A stretch of DNA of 64,000 nucleotides from Plectrocnemia conspersa. Taxonomy: Eukaryota > Arthropoda > Insecta > Trichoptera > Polycentropodidae. The DNA lies in the NCBI GenBank assembly GCA_009617715.1, contig VTFK01000119.1, forward strand, positions 744,001 to 808,000, given 5' to 3'. A program made the position numbers and the translations under genes. The notes under the pieces are model-generated. The model worked only from the letters and a program-made list of their open reading frames with translations, had not been told where the DNA came from and made no database searches. Of this stretch, positions 24,081 through 35,870 are shown one piece after another; position 1 is the first letter of the stretch, and each line of letters opens with the position of its first letter.

Positions 24081-25640
24081 AAATGTATTAAAATAAATCT
24101 TATGCTTAACGGATTTCATCTAATGTTATTATACAGTACGTCCATAGTTATAATGGTTGAACACTAGCCACTCCTGGTAATACAAGTTAGTCCCATATAT
24201 ATTTTCTAAGTATTACTTTTAGAATCCAAATTAATTATATTTAAAAAAAAAGCTAGTAAAAGTTTAATCTTTACTAATTACCTTCTACAATTATTATTTT
24301 TAATATTTAACAACATATATATTAGTGCAAAAATTATATTTAATGATTTCAGTTTATGACATTGAAAATTTTGGATTTGACGTTTATTTATTGAGAAAAA
24401 ATAAAAATACAGTTTTAAAGGATGACTTCAGTCAAAATTAAAAAAATCATGAATTTCATAAAGTTTAAGAATATATATTAATTTATTTTTATCGTTTGTT
24501 TCTACTCTGTTTATGATATTTTATTAGTTTTTTGATTAATTAAGGAACTATTAAGCTAAAAGAGAAAGCTAAAAATTAAAAATTTTCAGTGATAGCTGAA
24601 GATATATTTCGTGTTATTATAATTAACATAATTATAATTCTGTTTATTAATCTTTTTTAATATACAAGTCGTAGTCTTTTCGGCAGCAGGAATAATTAAA
24701 ACTCCGTCCGACTAAAAATGCAAAACTTCTGTTTATAAAAGTGTGTAAGAATATATTTTATTTTAATTTTTAAGCAATTTTTATCTAAAATAAAAAAAAA
24801 TTTGACAACTTTTTATTTTCCTAAGATTTTGTTAATCATAGTAACATTTTTTTTATTTTTCATATACTATTTTTAAAATAAAATATATTTTTTTTAATTT
24901 AAATTTTTATTTCGAAACGGAATTTTTTATAAGATATTTTTATACCTAATTTGTTAATTAATTAGTTATTATCACATTAACAATAAACAAGTTTTATGTT
25001 GATGTGATTATAACTACGGCAATAATAGTGTTCTTAAATTTCGTTTTTAAATCACACATAAAAAAGTAAAATAATTCATTAATTTAAATTTTTAAACGTT
25101 TTTTACATTTTAAATTTTTTTAAAGAGATTACGATTTCTTTGATTTTTTTAAGCATCAATTTTTTAACAAGTAGCTAAATTTGGCATTGAAATTTTTAAT
25201 TTCTGTCATGAGTCTCTCTGCAATAGATTTTTTTTTTTCTTAAGATGGAACTTTGTACAGATTTATATTTAACGGTCCAAATGCTTTTTATTTTATTTTT
25301 ATAACATAGATTTGTGTGTGAACTCTTACATATTATTTAGTATGTATTTCTAGATTCTTCATAACTGTACAAATATTTTATTGTCTACCATTGGATATTC
25401 GAATAGTTAAAAATAACGATTATTTAGAAACTCTAATTAGAACACAGAAATTATTTTTTGCAATATTTCATTTTGCCGACATGTTTGGTATATAACCCCA
25501 TGTACCAAAAGATTCGATTCAAAAATAAACCATGCATCGATATCAAGAGCTGCAGGGTTTTAAACTGTACGAGAAAAAGATATATAAAAGCTATAAATCT
25601 TACACCAACTTATTTATGTGGAAAATAATTTTCTAATCAA
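24081..25640. other. A+T-rich desert
   Basis: Long A+T-rich stretch with many homopolymer runs. Nothing recognised. Confidence 0.6.
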
Positions 25641-25985
25641 CTATCAAATTGAGAATAATAGACATTTTAGAGCAGCATATAATTTCACTAGCGTTTATCA
25701 GTTAAAATATATTTTCACTAGTAAAAATATATATATCTACTGATTAAAATGTATTTGGACTTCACTGAAAAACACAGATACACTGTAAAATTTATATATC
25801 GCATATAAAAAATAATGATAAGTATGTAAATGTATATATTTTTACAAATGGAAATGTTAAAATCATATTTTATTAGCACCTGCCAAATAATTCATATTTT
25901 GACTGGTAAATACATATATGTATATATATCTACTGGTAAAAATATGTTCTGATATAATTTCACTGAAACGATATTTTAAAAAATA
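25641..25985 (+). repeat. Dispersed repeat family D, copy 1, with internal duplication
   Basis: 25641-25772 matches 60032-60150 in the same orientation: TAGACATTTTAGAG, GCATATAATTTCACTAGCG, ATATATCTACTGAT and TTTGGACTTCA. The end of the unit is repeated about 195 bp on (ATATATCTACTGGTAAAAAT, then TTTCACTGAAA near 25970), so the copy here is partly tandem. Non-coding. Confidence 0.75.
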
Positions 25986-26515
25986 TTTTTGCGATTGATT
26001 TAAGACTGTTTTTTATAGATTTTCATTGAGGTGGTCAGCTTTTTCTAAGGTGAAGGCAAAAGTAAGCCAGTCAGTGTTTGTTTTTTTTAGTATTTCGATT
26101 TCATTAAGATACATAGTATTTCATTGAATGACATGCATTTTTAGCAAAATTTATGCCCCATGGGGTTTTTTTACAGTTTAAAAAAATGCTCTAAAATTGT
26201 TTATTTTTTACTTTTCTTTTTTATAAAATATGTTTTTTTATCATACTGAAATGTAAACTCCATTATTATTTTACCATCTATGTCGTTATTACTATCAACC
26301 ATAGCATTACTTGCTTGTGATCAGAACATCCATGATGGTGGAAGAAAAATGGTATTATTAAGTAATTTTTACATAGATGTAGAGTAGAGCCAATTTACAC
26401 CTAATGCAATCGCTATAACTATACATATGATAAACAAAAAAATAAACACATATATACATTATACGCTATCTTCAAATTTTGTACCCAAATTTTCTCCACA
26501 AAACAAATTTTACGA
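25986..26515. other. A+T-rich spacer
   Basis: Nothing recognised. Confidence 0.55.
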
Positions 26516-26519
26516 CTTG

Positions 26520-26995
26520 TATCTAAAAACGTGTTTCTCGAGTGACCATTAAGGATTCGCAACTTATTAAGGCGGCGCGACAATTGCCCCCCGTCGCGGA
26601 AAAGGGTATCGGAATAACGAGCTTTCTCTCGTGCCTTTTTTCTTTCTTGCATGAAATATCGCCGCGGTGAAAATCTGGAAATGCTTGCAGAATGTTTTTT
26701 GTCGCCATCTTTAATACGGGTCGTAAGCCGGGGTCGGCACTCGGGGCGGCAGAAGTGGCCGTAAAGATAAGTCGAACGTGTCGCCGAGCCACTATCGCCT
26801 TGTTGGCAACTTCCTTACTGCCGCAGGGGTGAGACGAACCCTCTCGCGAACCTCCGCCCTACTCGTACCCCTAACACCTGTGTACAAATCGTGACCCCTG
26901 CCGAACATATTTCCACATCCACCCGGACGCGCGCGCCAAATCTCACCAATAAACGGCCGCTAAGGCTCGCGATATTAAGCTGGTTAACATTGGTT
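26520..26995. other. GC-rich island with opposing frames
   Basis: Dense CpG sequence (GGCGGCGCGACAATTGCCCC, CGCCGCGGTG, GGACGCGCGCGCC) with TCGCCATC, a YY1/Pho-like word near 26702, and GTAAAGATAAG, a GATA-type word. An 89-codon minus frame (26523-26792) contains no known domain and starts from an ATG inside the GC-richest part. The island is more likely a promoter or enhancer. Confidence 0.4.
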
Positions 26996-27340
26996 CTGAA
27001 GAAGAGGGTGGATTTCTAAGCTAGAGACGAAAATCTTAGAAAAATATGTTTTCAATAGTAATTTATTATAAGTATCGTAATAATTTTAGATAGTGAAGAT
27101 TTATCATCATTGAGATCCATATTAAATATAGCTCATCAGAGATTTTTATAAGAATGAGTAAATATTTGGCCGCAGAGAATATGACAATGTTTCTAATGAG
27201 ATTTTTCAAATAGATTGAAAAAACTGAAATATTGGCCGTTATGAAAAACATATTTTGCTGTTTTTTTTTGGTATTGCTAATAAGATCACAGCTTGTGTTT
27301 TTTCTCAAGAATTATTTTTCGAGAAATATATAAAATAGTT
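26996..27340. other. A+T-rich spacer
   Basis: Nothing recognised before the mariner fragment. Confidence 0.5.
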
Positions 27341-27354
27341 ATATATTATTTCTG

Positions 27355-27552
27355 CACCATGAGTTCCTGTCATATGGTTCTACTATCAATAAGGAATACT
27401 ATCTGGAAATTATGCGTCGTTTGCTTGAATCAATCCGACCAGAATTGTGGCAAAACAACTCGTGGAAATTACACCAAGATAATGCGCCCGTTACACACCT
27501 CACTGCTTGATCGTAAATTTTTGGCCAAGAACAACACCATTGTGCTTAAAAA
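27355..27552 (+). mobile_element. Mariner transposase remnant (second catalytic D region)
   Basis: From 27355 the frame reads HHEFLSYGSTINKEYYLEIM, then RRLLESIRPELWQNNSWKLH, then QDNAP. After a one-base shift near 27491 it continues HTSLLDRKFLAKNNTIVL. This is the mariner block around 'LHHDNAPAHTSLLVR.FLA.N'. The second catalytic aspartate is encoded at 27478-27480. The piece starts and ends abruptly, so it is a fragment. It covers a different part of the protein from the copy at 14440 and, from its wording, belongs to a different mariner subfamily. Confidence 0.88.
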
Positions 27553-28145
27553 TTATTGTGCTGTTCACTCTGGAGAGACGGTGGCAAAAAAATTTAACCT
27601 CTTAAAATATTTGTTTATTTATATTCACTAGCGATTATATTATGGCAGTCACCTATAGTATTTTAAGTTTCATATATAACTTGTAAAAATACAATAAAAA
27701 CGTTTTGATATGCTTTAAACAATTAATAAATTTATGAACAATGAGTATCTAGAACTGTTCTTAATTAAACAAACGAGGTTTATGGTAGCTTAAATATATT
27801 TAAGAAACTTTTTATCATTACTTTTAAAATATCTGGATTTCATCTTAATATTATACAAACTATTCCAAAAAAACATACTTTTATAAATTAAAAAAAACAG
27901 CACTTTTATTTTATTGAATTTAAAGTCAGCATCACTGAAACCAAACAAAAATGTAATAGATATATTGAAAACTGTTGATATTATATATATTAAATTTTTT
28001 CTCCACTCTTTTTAATTTTTTAATAGTTGTAAATATTTTATTAAAAGCTTTTTTAAATATTCCAAAAAATATTATTGCAAATATATCTTAATTCACAATT
28101 AAAATGTACCAGCTATTATTATAACAAAACAACTTCTTTATTATG
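27553..28145. other. A+T-rich spacer
   Basis: Nothing recognised. Confidence 0.55.
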
Positions 28146-28159
28146 TACCATAATAAAAT

Positions 28160-28435
28160 GGAGTCCTTTCGCGCGTGTATATTATTATAATAAAATTTAT
28201 TTTCGGAGGTCGACGCGCGTGTTTATTGGGATAAGGGAATTAATTATTTGCATCCATATTGTTTCCATCGTGGCTCCATTGATAAACGTCATTTGTGTGT
28301 ATTTTTGATAAGCGTGCCAGAGGACGACAGGCTGTGCCCGCTGGACCGTAACAATCCGCATCCCTAATTTGGTCCGCTAAGCTTTTGCGCAAAACCCTCC
28401 CTACCTTCGTCCTGCAATGGGTTCGATATTCCAGT
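28160..28435. other. GC-rich island, candidate regulatory DNA
   Basis: It includes GGAGGTCGACGCGCGTG and GGACGACAGGCTGTGCCCGC. There is no supported frame. It lies about 300 bp from the next island and may form one regulatory unit with it. Confidence 0.35.
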
Positions 28436-28734
28436 ATAAATGAATATATCCCATGCGAGCTACAAACAAATGTATATGCTTATATATACATAAACATATT
28501 AACTTTCATAGTCGTTATTCATCCTGATTTTGTCTGAAAATTCCCATAATTCTCTAAACTATTTTTACACAAATTATACATACTTAAGAACTTCAGAAAT
28601 ACCATAGTATAGGTAGCGTAAGTATATACAAAATATATATGTGCGTATATACATATCAGCAGATATATCTATGTATAAACTCGAGCATCTTGGGTCTCAC
28701 AAACATCCTTTGGAAGAAAAACAAAAAGGTAGAC

Positions 28735-29010
28735 GATATAAAGACTGGGAGTAGTAACCCGATAGGATCTCGGCCGCAGCATCCGCTCTCTCTTTCTCTC
28801 TGTAAATATGAGTTTGTGTTTGTATGCGAGAGAGAAAACGAACGAATCCGACCAATGGAGGGAGGCTCACGCACTTCCTGCCCCCGTCCAATCAGCTGTT
28901 AGAACAAAAGACCCCTAAAGCCATACGTGAGTGCCGACATACTTGAGACACACACATATACACACACGAAAAGTCTAGCCGCGTACAGTTGAACTTCGAA
29001 GATTCGACGC
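28735..29010. promoter_or_regulatory. Candidate promoter or enhancer: GAGA tracts and two CCAAT boxes
   Basis: CTCTCTCTTTCTCTCTG (about 28786-28802) and GCGAGAGAGAAAAC (28827) are GAGA-factor-type tracts on opposite strands. CGACCAATGG (28848) and CGTCCAATCAGCTG (28886) are CCAAT boxes about 40 bp apart, the second joined to an E-box CAGCTG. No TATA box is evident. Frames on both strands (64-87 codons) have no domain. The combination is typical of a TATA-less insect promoter. Direction and transcript are unknown. Confidence 0.4.
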
Positions 29011-29641
29011 TATCAAGACTTAAATAAAAATATATACATATTTAATCAATTAAAATAATATGTTTATCAACTTATGTATGTATTTATAAATGTATACTAA
29101 AAATACTGAAATTTATCGAAAACAGAATTATCTTAGTTTAAATAAAAGAAAATAACTAAACCATATAATTTTAATTCCGAATGACCATCACAGAAGTTTA
29201 TCTAGATTTTCCTAATCTTACAAATAAAATTGAGATAGATTGTACATATTAGGCACTGAAAACTATATAAAAATAAGCTCATCAAAAATATATCACTTGT
29301 ATTAAAAAAAACGGTCAATTTTTTTCTATATTACATAAATCATCAATGCAAACGTACTCAATTTCACGGTTTTTGCTCTTGCTTTTCAATTTTTATAATC
29401 ATCATTAAAAATTTGTATTTTGTTAAGCGATCAATTTTATAATAAATTAACGAATAAATTTAATAAAAATTGAAAGGATAAAGATTTTTTACTAAAATAA
29501 CATTTCCATAAGTAATTATATTTATTCAAAGCAAATTAAAATGTATTACTTACTCTACATTTTTAGTTCACAGATTATATTTTTAGAATCAGTAGCGGAT
29601 CAAGCTTTTCGAAGGCCTCAAGCGCAACATAAGTTGGGCTA

Positions 29642-29645
<4 letters not shown>
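29011..29645. other. A+T-rich spacer
   Basis: Ends in a short GC-richer patch (CGAAGGCCTCAAGCGC at about 29610) that resembles a decayed transposon end. Otherwise empty. Confidence 0.5.

Positions 29646-29649
<4 letters not shown>

Positions 29650-29687
<38 letters not shown>
29650..29687. repeat. (TA)n microsatellite
   Basis: About 19 TA repeats. Confidence 0.95.
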
Positions 29688-29689
<2 letters not shown>

Positions 29690-29739
29690 AAAATTATCAA
29701 TAATTATATTCTCTGTTTCATTTATTCTTAAATTGTATA

Positions 29740-30000
29740 TCACGTAATCACGTCGAGTTCACCACTTTATCGCCCACCCTCTAGGGGGGCGCTGTGGTGG
29801 CGGAAACCAGGAAACGGTTAGGCGGATGCTCTAGAAATAATACGACGGTAGTTCTAGCGATCGATTTTAATTGAGTACTGTCTTTCGAGTATCTTTATTT
29901 GCTTAAGTACTCCATATTTATAGTAAATATTTAATTCGAAACACGTGCGAATAATTACAAATTAATTCGCAACACGTGTAAATAATTAATTACATACAAT
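29740..30000. other. GC patch followed by a short tandem repeat
   Basis: 29740-29860 is GC-richer, with CCTCTAGGGGGGCGCTGTGG. From about 29933 the word ATTCGAAACACGTGCGAATA is followed about 30 bp later by ATTCGCAACACGTGTAAATA, a two-unit tandem repeat centred on the E-box CACGTG. Confidence 0.5.
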
Positions 30001-30149
30001 TTGATTAATTTGTAACATATGTTTATATTAGTTTATTCCTTTCTATGCAAATTTAAAAGCCCGGGCCGCTGAAAGCGTACCCGCACCAAAAATTCAAGAC
30101 TTTTTATAACAATATTACAAGTGAGAATCAAATAAAGCACATCAAAACC

Positions 30150-30345
30150 GAATATTGACCAACAAGAGAGCGCAAATACAATTATCCCTTCTCAGAAGTA
30201 AAAATCCACGTCAAAAGCAATAAAATCGTGCCGTCGCCATTGCAGCGGGGATGCTCGATTATTGCTTTTGCCGTGATTTTTTGCCTTCTGAGAAGTAATA
30301 ATTTGTTTTGCGCTCTCCTATTGACCAAAATTCAGTTTGAAAATA
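30150..30345. mobile_element. Long inverted-repeat element (MITE-like), copy 1
   Basis: Two arms of about 75 bp face each other. The left arm has TATTGACC, GAGAGCGCAAA, CTTCTCAGAAG and CAAAAGCAATAA. The right arm has the reverse complements TTATTGC, CTTCTGAGAAG, TTGCGCTCTC and TATTGACC. The middle is GC-rich (CCGTCGCCATTGCAGCGGGG). A second copy in the opposite orientation lies at 59628-59765. No protein is encoded. A foldback or MITE-type DNA element is the best reading. Confidence 0.85.
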
Positions 30346-31135
30346 CTTTGATCAGCTCTCTTATATAATAAGTATTAAAAATTATAATTATAATTACGAT
30401 AAACAAGAGTTATTCCTTTTTTATTACAAGGATAATTTATTCTTACATGCGACTGCAATTATTGGTATCAGTATTTTTTTCTATAATAATTATCATATTT
30501 AATTCAATCGCTTATTTTTTTGCACATTTTTTTGCCGTCATTTATTACGTTACAAAGTTAAATTAATCAAATATTACATGTTAATTACATGTAAGCATTA
30601 TAAAATCAGCTATGAAAATAAAAATGTTTGTTTAATGTTTTAGTTACGTAATTTAATAAATATATTGTATTTCATATTTAACTATGTATATACAATTTTT
30701 TTTAATTAAACCGTTTCTTTATTTGTTAATAAGATTACATTATTATGGGTGTTATACATTTTATACTAAAAGTAACAAACTTAAGTAATTAGCTTAAATT
30801 TACAATATTTTCAGTTTCGTAAAATTATTAGTTTAGACTATTAAGCTAATTATTTATAAAGGAAATGTTGACAAAAACCTATTACTATATTTACAAAAAA
30901 TGTTAACCTTTTCTGCATAAGAAACAATAATTTAAATAGCTAAAAAAGTATCTTGATATATTGCAATTAGTTAATAAAATATGCTTTGCTTACCAAATTA
31001 TATCTAAAAATTATTTTAAAAAAAACTAAATTAAGCTAAATAAAGTTTACAGATTTTTTATCTTTGAAATTGCCGATTTTTAAAAAACAAATTTCAATCT
31101 TATCTTTGTGTTATAAATTCTGATATAAATGGAAA
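30346..31135. other. A+T-rich spacer
   Basis: Nothing recognised. Confidence 0.6.
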
Positions 31136-31232
31136 GATTGGGGCTTGTGTCGAATTTAAGCCCTTGTCTCTAGAGCCTAGAGCTTTCATTTATTAAGCAA
31201 TGATTATACCACTAATCTATAGCGTTGGTCGA
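31135..31232 (-). mobile_element. tRNA-derived SINE-like element
   Basis: The minus strand reads ATTAGTGGTATAATCATTGC, a good A box, and about 35 nt later GGCTTAAATTCGAC, a B-box-like word. The anticodon arm and acceptor stem do not fold as a tRNA. It is probably a retroposon head. Confidence 0.5.
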
Positions 31233-31535
31233 CATCAGACAGGTGAATTAATGATGTTTTACTGTACGATTATATTGGTAACCATCAAGCAAAACCTCGT
31301 AACCCATATCTAACCCTAAAAAAGGTAAATCAATTGCGGCGTAATAAAATTATTCAGATGACACTACCGCCTTTAAAAATCATGACTCACTAAACACACG
31401 TGCGTTTATATAATTATTCAAGTAAAAAAAAACATATAGGGAGATTTTATTCGCATACACATATAGAGCCTATATAGTGTATGTTATGTGTGTGATTTTT
31501 TTATGTGCGTATACACATACTAAAAATTTAACTGC
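31233..31535. other. A+T-rich spacer
   Basis: Nothing recognised. Confidence 0.5.
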
Positions 31536-31539
31536 CCTT

Positions 31540-31690
31540 TTAAATCACCGAGCCATTATTGCGTATCGCGACGAGCTCTTTTTTTATTATCCGAGCCGAC
31601 ACCTGAGACCACCTGGATTATGGGTGAAAAAAAACTTTTCAAACGGTTTCCGACATGTTTTTACTGCTGACCCCACTAAGCACGTGTATA
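31540..31690. other. Small GC-rich island
   Basis: It contains TATCGCGACGAGCTC and CACCTGAGACCACCTGG (two CACCTG E-box words). An 89-codon frame crosses it without domain support. Confidence 0.3.
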
Positions 31691-31984
31691 CATGGATAAT
31701 AATAGTATATAAAGTTAAAGTAATATATGTTTTAGTCAGTAATTGAGTCATGCGAAATTAGTAAATAATATATAATACAATAAAATTAAGTATAGAAGAG
31801 TCAAACAATATTTGAATAGAATTTAATAGTTAGTTCATCAGAAATGTCTGTTGTCAAACCGAATAAAAACCGCCAACATTTTTACTAGATTTGTATATTT
31901 GTATTTTGCAATATTTGTCATATTGCCACATTTACAACATATAAGTACGAACAAACTTGATAATAAATATAAATCGTACACAAG

Positions 31985-32245
31985 TTTCAATGACTGTGCG
32001 AACGTGGCAGTTACTTTAGGTATTCAACAAAGGCACGTGATAGGGCCAGTGTGTAGGGCGGGCAGTTAGTTAGCAGAAGTAAGGCCTGATTAATTTACGA
32101 TCGGTCGCAGCGACCACCGGAGCCTTGTTCCCTAGATTTATGTCACGTGAACTTGGACCATTATTCTCAAAGGCACCATCTAGGCGAAAATGCCTGGTAA
32201 GTGTCAAACGTAAAGGATTAAAGGCGCACTAGTTTCATTAGGCAA
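31985..32245 (+). other. GC-rich island ending in an ATG-plus-donor segment
   Basis: GC-rich DNA with CACGTGATAGGGCC, CGGTCGCAGCGACCACCGG and TCACGTGAAC. At 32190 an ATG in good insect context (GCGAAAATG) is followed after one codon by a consensus donor, so ATGCCTG is joined to GTAAGTGTC. This would suit a first exon whose start codon sits just before an intron. No following exon was found in the window. Confidence 0.3.
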
Positions 32246-32685
32246 CTATTGAAAGTTCAAAATTACTTTAGCTACTATATCAATATTTTTATTGCTTATT
32301 TTTTATGTACCGTAATAATATATACATATAAGTTAAGATATATCTGTAGTTCTTGCTTTGATTTCTCTGAACTTTTTATCGCTTATTATAAGTACTTATC
32401 TAGTTAATTGACCGTCAGCTTTCGTGGTAAAATATTTATAAAAATTATAATGGCAAATCGTCCACAATTAAATTTAACAAACAATCAAGACAATTTTTTC
32501 AGTGCATTTTAAAGACTTTTTTTATAAATATATAAAACGGTAAATAATAAATTAGGTTAAAAGTAAAAATAACTACCGTGATAGGCGTAAGACTACAATG
32601 GATTTTATTAGTGAGTATTTGCAGAAAATTTGATAAAAATATAAACTTGGGCAACCTTTAGATATAACTTTAAGAAGGAAGTTTA
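32246..32685. other. A+T-rich spacer
   Basis: Nothing recognised. Confidence 0.5.
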
Positions 32686-32688
32686 TCT

Positions 32689-32829
32689 AATGCTGAATCG
32701 AAAATTCTCATTTATCAAGAATTTTTATAGAACCTTTTTTGTTTAGAATTAAATTAGTACGTATATTTTAAAATGTTTTACAACCACTGATTTTTTTATA
32801 TGGCTACACAAAATAGGGTGGGTCCGTGC
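32689..32829 (+). repeat. Dispersed repeat family B, copy 2
   Basis: The second copy of the element at 5682-5842, ending at the shared GGGTCCGTGC. It is about 20 bp shorter, mainly around the TTTATCAAGAATTTTTATAG segment. The possible hAT-like frame that follows copy 1 is absent here. Confidence 0.75.
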
Positions 32830-33870
32830 CAGATATTTAAAAATATGCATACTTTCTTGATTTTTACGATTTTTTTTTAACTAATCACTAATGGGCCTCA
32901 TATTTGCTTTATTAATCTAAGAACTACATTAATAATTGGATTAAAAAAAAACAATACGCACGGAAAAGTCTTTATGGACTCAAAGCATGTTTTGCGGTGT
33001 TAATTCGCTTGAAATAAAAAAAAGCTTTTACTTGATCTAATATTTTGTTATTTGAGTTAATTATAAAAATTAACATCAAAATACAATTTTTACTCACGTT
33101 TTCAGCTATTTGTTGTTAGTTTTTAATATTAGGATTTTTTTATATTACAACTCAGAAATTTTAATTTTATCTATAATTTTTATTGTAATATAAAAAGTAT
33201 CTAACTACATGGTATTTGTATTTATACAACGCTTGTGTGTGAGTGCAACTATTTGTAATTTTTAGTAAGAGACTAACTTATGATATAATAAACGGGTGTT
33301 TATTAAAATATAATTATTGTTGTAATTTTAAATTTTTCATTTACCATTTTTATATACTATATGCCAAAAGTCACTTAATCATCAAAAAATAAAATAAGTC
33401 CTTATACTATTAATAAATTTTGTATTTATCTTTAAAATAAAATATTATAGAATTACATTTCTCAAGAAATAATTAATTGATGCAAATTTCTTTTAATATA
33501 CAAAATTTATGCATATGAAAAAAATATATGTAAAATAATTTTTTTTTATTATTATAGTATATAAGTAATGCGTGGTTAAATAACGATTATTTTTCACCAC
33601 AGAAATTTAACCCCCTGTATTTTCTAAAAAATGAAAAGATATTATCGTTTTTTATTGATAATTTACATAGCATTTACATAAGACCATTAAATCTGGATTA
33701 TTCAGCCATGACAAAAACTTATTAATATAATCATTCTCAAGTCATTGATTCTTGTGTTTTTATTTTGTTGACTGGCAAATGTTTGCTTATCATTATTTTT
33801 TTAGTCAGTCATAAAATTTGTTAACCATAAATCCCTGTCACTTTTCTTACTACCTGCTTTGTAAAAAATA
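32830..33870. other. A+T-rich desert
   Basis: Nothing recognised. Confidence 0.6.
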
Positions 33871-33872
33871 TG

Positions 33873-34075
33873 CACGTTTGCCTAGTGGTAAAAGTTGCTG
33901 ACTATTGATCTGAATGAATTATGAATCAAAATTAGTGATTATTATATCATTATAATCTGAATCACTGATTAACTAGAAGTTTAACTAGATTTTCTTACAG
34001 ATGAATATCGAGATGATTAATTAAATCGACCATAAATATTAAATATTGAAAATTTTCTAATAATGAGCTACTTCA
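33873..34075 (+). mobile_element. tRNA-derived SINE-like element
   Basis: CCTAGTGGTAAAAGTTGC (33881-33898) is an A box, and ATTATGAATCAAAAT about 20 bp on is a B-box-like word. The end (TTTTCTAATAATGAGCTACT) matches the end of the copy at 55447 (TTTAATAATGAGCTATAT), so the two belong to one family about 200 bp long. Confidence 0.55.
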
Positions 34076-35205
34076 ACATATATGGAATAACTTAATGCAG
34101 ATGTGAATTGAGCAGATTTTAACCACTACATGTATTTAAAATGCCCGCGGTTACAAAATATTTATAATATTTGTATAAATTTAATTTTTATAAAAAAAAA
34201 CATTTCATGAAAATTTTTTTTGAAAAAAATAAAAAAATACTCAAAAATTGAAACATATTTTTTTTAGAAACAACATTTTACTACATGATATGAATTAAAT
34301 TACTCTCTATATTATGCAATTTTTATACATACATGTAAAATACTATGCTATATCGCTTGAACTAATTTAATATGATATTTTAAATATCTCAAAAAAATAA
34401 AATACGCTGGCTAATGTTGATAATATATAATGGAAAAATTTGTCTTAACATGAAGATACATTAACGTATGATTTACACCAGGAAGCACAAAATGTGGATA
34501 TCCTTGATGGATATCTTCATCAACGATGTTTGTTCGACCTTTGTTCCAGAAAACTAATTAAAATGCTTTGAAAATACGCATGTATTTTTTCGTAAAAGAA
34601 CAATCGATTGCTGAACTTAAAACGACGATATAATATATAAAAAATATTTTTAATGTATTGTATCGTCGCTAATTTTTTAAGCTTCAATTTTTAGTATATT
34701 TCGGTCCACCATTGTGAAGTTCACCGATTTAGTTAAATGAAAAAAGCTACCGTTAATCGAATATAAATTCTTTTTGATATTTCTTTATAATGAGCTCCAT
34801 TTGATTATATACATTTAATTATTCATTAATTAATAAATAAAAACATGTTTTTAATTCAGCAGTCACGTTTTTCATAATATCTTTCACGGTCTGAAATCTA
34901 CTACTACTTTATTCGCCAACTCTTAATATATATATACAATATTTTTTATTGTTAAGATTACCTAACTTTATTTCAAGAGTTATTCAGCGATACTTTTTTA
35001 GATTAAATTTTTAAGATAAAAGATCAACGACTAATTCTACAGAACATTCAATTCACATTTAACTTAGAAACATTTAAACGATTTTAACAACTATTTACTT
35101 TCCGAATTGGATCGTTTTCCTAACTTCTTAATACATCATATGATATAAATCTTAATAAACACATTCGATAGGTTCAATCAAATTTTTCACATAAAAAAAC
35201 ATATT
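34076..35205. other. A+T-rich desert
   Basis: Contains a small inverted repeat GATATCCTTGATGGATATC near 34498. No gene recognised. Confidence 0.55.
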
Positions 35206-35209
35206 TGAG

Positions 35210-35870
35210 GAAAAACGCCTGCCTCACACCATTTAAATCATTCACATAAAGAAAAAACACAAAAGTCACATTGGTGAAACGTATTTTTTTCCACGTACTT
35301 CTTGATTTTCCAAATCGTCTCCGTTCGCTCGCAAATAAAACGCCATAATTTTTATTTTATGTATTATAAATAACGTTTTTACAAGGAGGCGGTCTATTGA
35401 ACGAAATCACATTTTTATTAACGGCCATGTCACCGGCAAGGAATTCAATTTCGAAGGGCGCCCCGGTGGGCGGTTAGGGGGCTGTGCCCCCGAAGCACCG
35501 TAGATGGGGCGGGGGCGCAAGTGTCACGAAACACTCGCATACATTAATCCTTGCGGTGGTACACGAGGACACTTCATCAGGCCGCGGGTGGCAACGTCAC
35601 CCGCACACCACTATAAAGTAGCCCCTATACAACGGCTTACGCACCACACACTCGTGCATAAATCTGCCTGCCTGCCTGGCCCCGAAGATGGATGGAAGTT
35701 GGAGAACGCAGCCAAGCAACCGATGTCTTGGCGAAACGCGAAACGAAACAATACAAACAGCCAAAATTAATTGCCACGCGTGCAAAGTAGGTGGGACTGG
35801 ATGAGTGTTGTGTGTATGTATGTGGTTATCGCACCGCGTCCAGGTCATGTTTTTAGCGCAAAACGAAGAT
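35210..35870. promoter_or_regulatory. Strong GC-rich island with TATA-like word and shared 21-bp motif
   Basis: At 35326-35346 lies the 21-bp word also found at 20739-20759 (core GCAAATAAAACGCCAT). The island continues through GGGCGCCCCGGTGGGCGG, a small perfect stem GGGGGC/GCCCCC, and GGGGCGGGGGCGC (Sp1/KLF-like). CACTATAAAGTAGCCCC follows, with a TATA-like word at 35612-35617. Opposing open frames of 88 (+) and 101 (-) codons overlap fully and have no domain. A promoter reading + downstream of 35640 is possible. Confidence 0.4.

Noticed and set aside
26523..26792. 89-codon minus-strand frame in a GC-rich island
   Set aside because: No domain, other frames are equally open, and promoter-like words explain the composition.
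31135..34075. tRNA genes suggested by A- and B-box words (also at 3690 and 55447)
   Set aside because: No foldable acceptor stem or anticodon arm; bodies and ends shared between copies show SINE-like retroposons.
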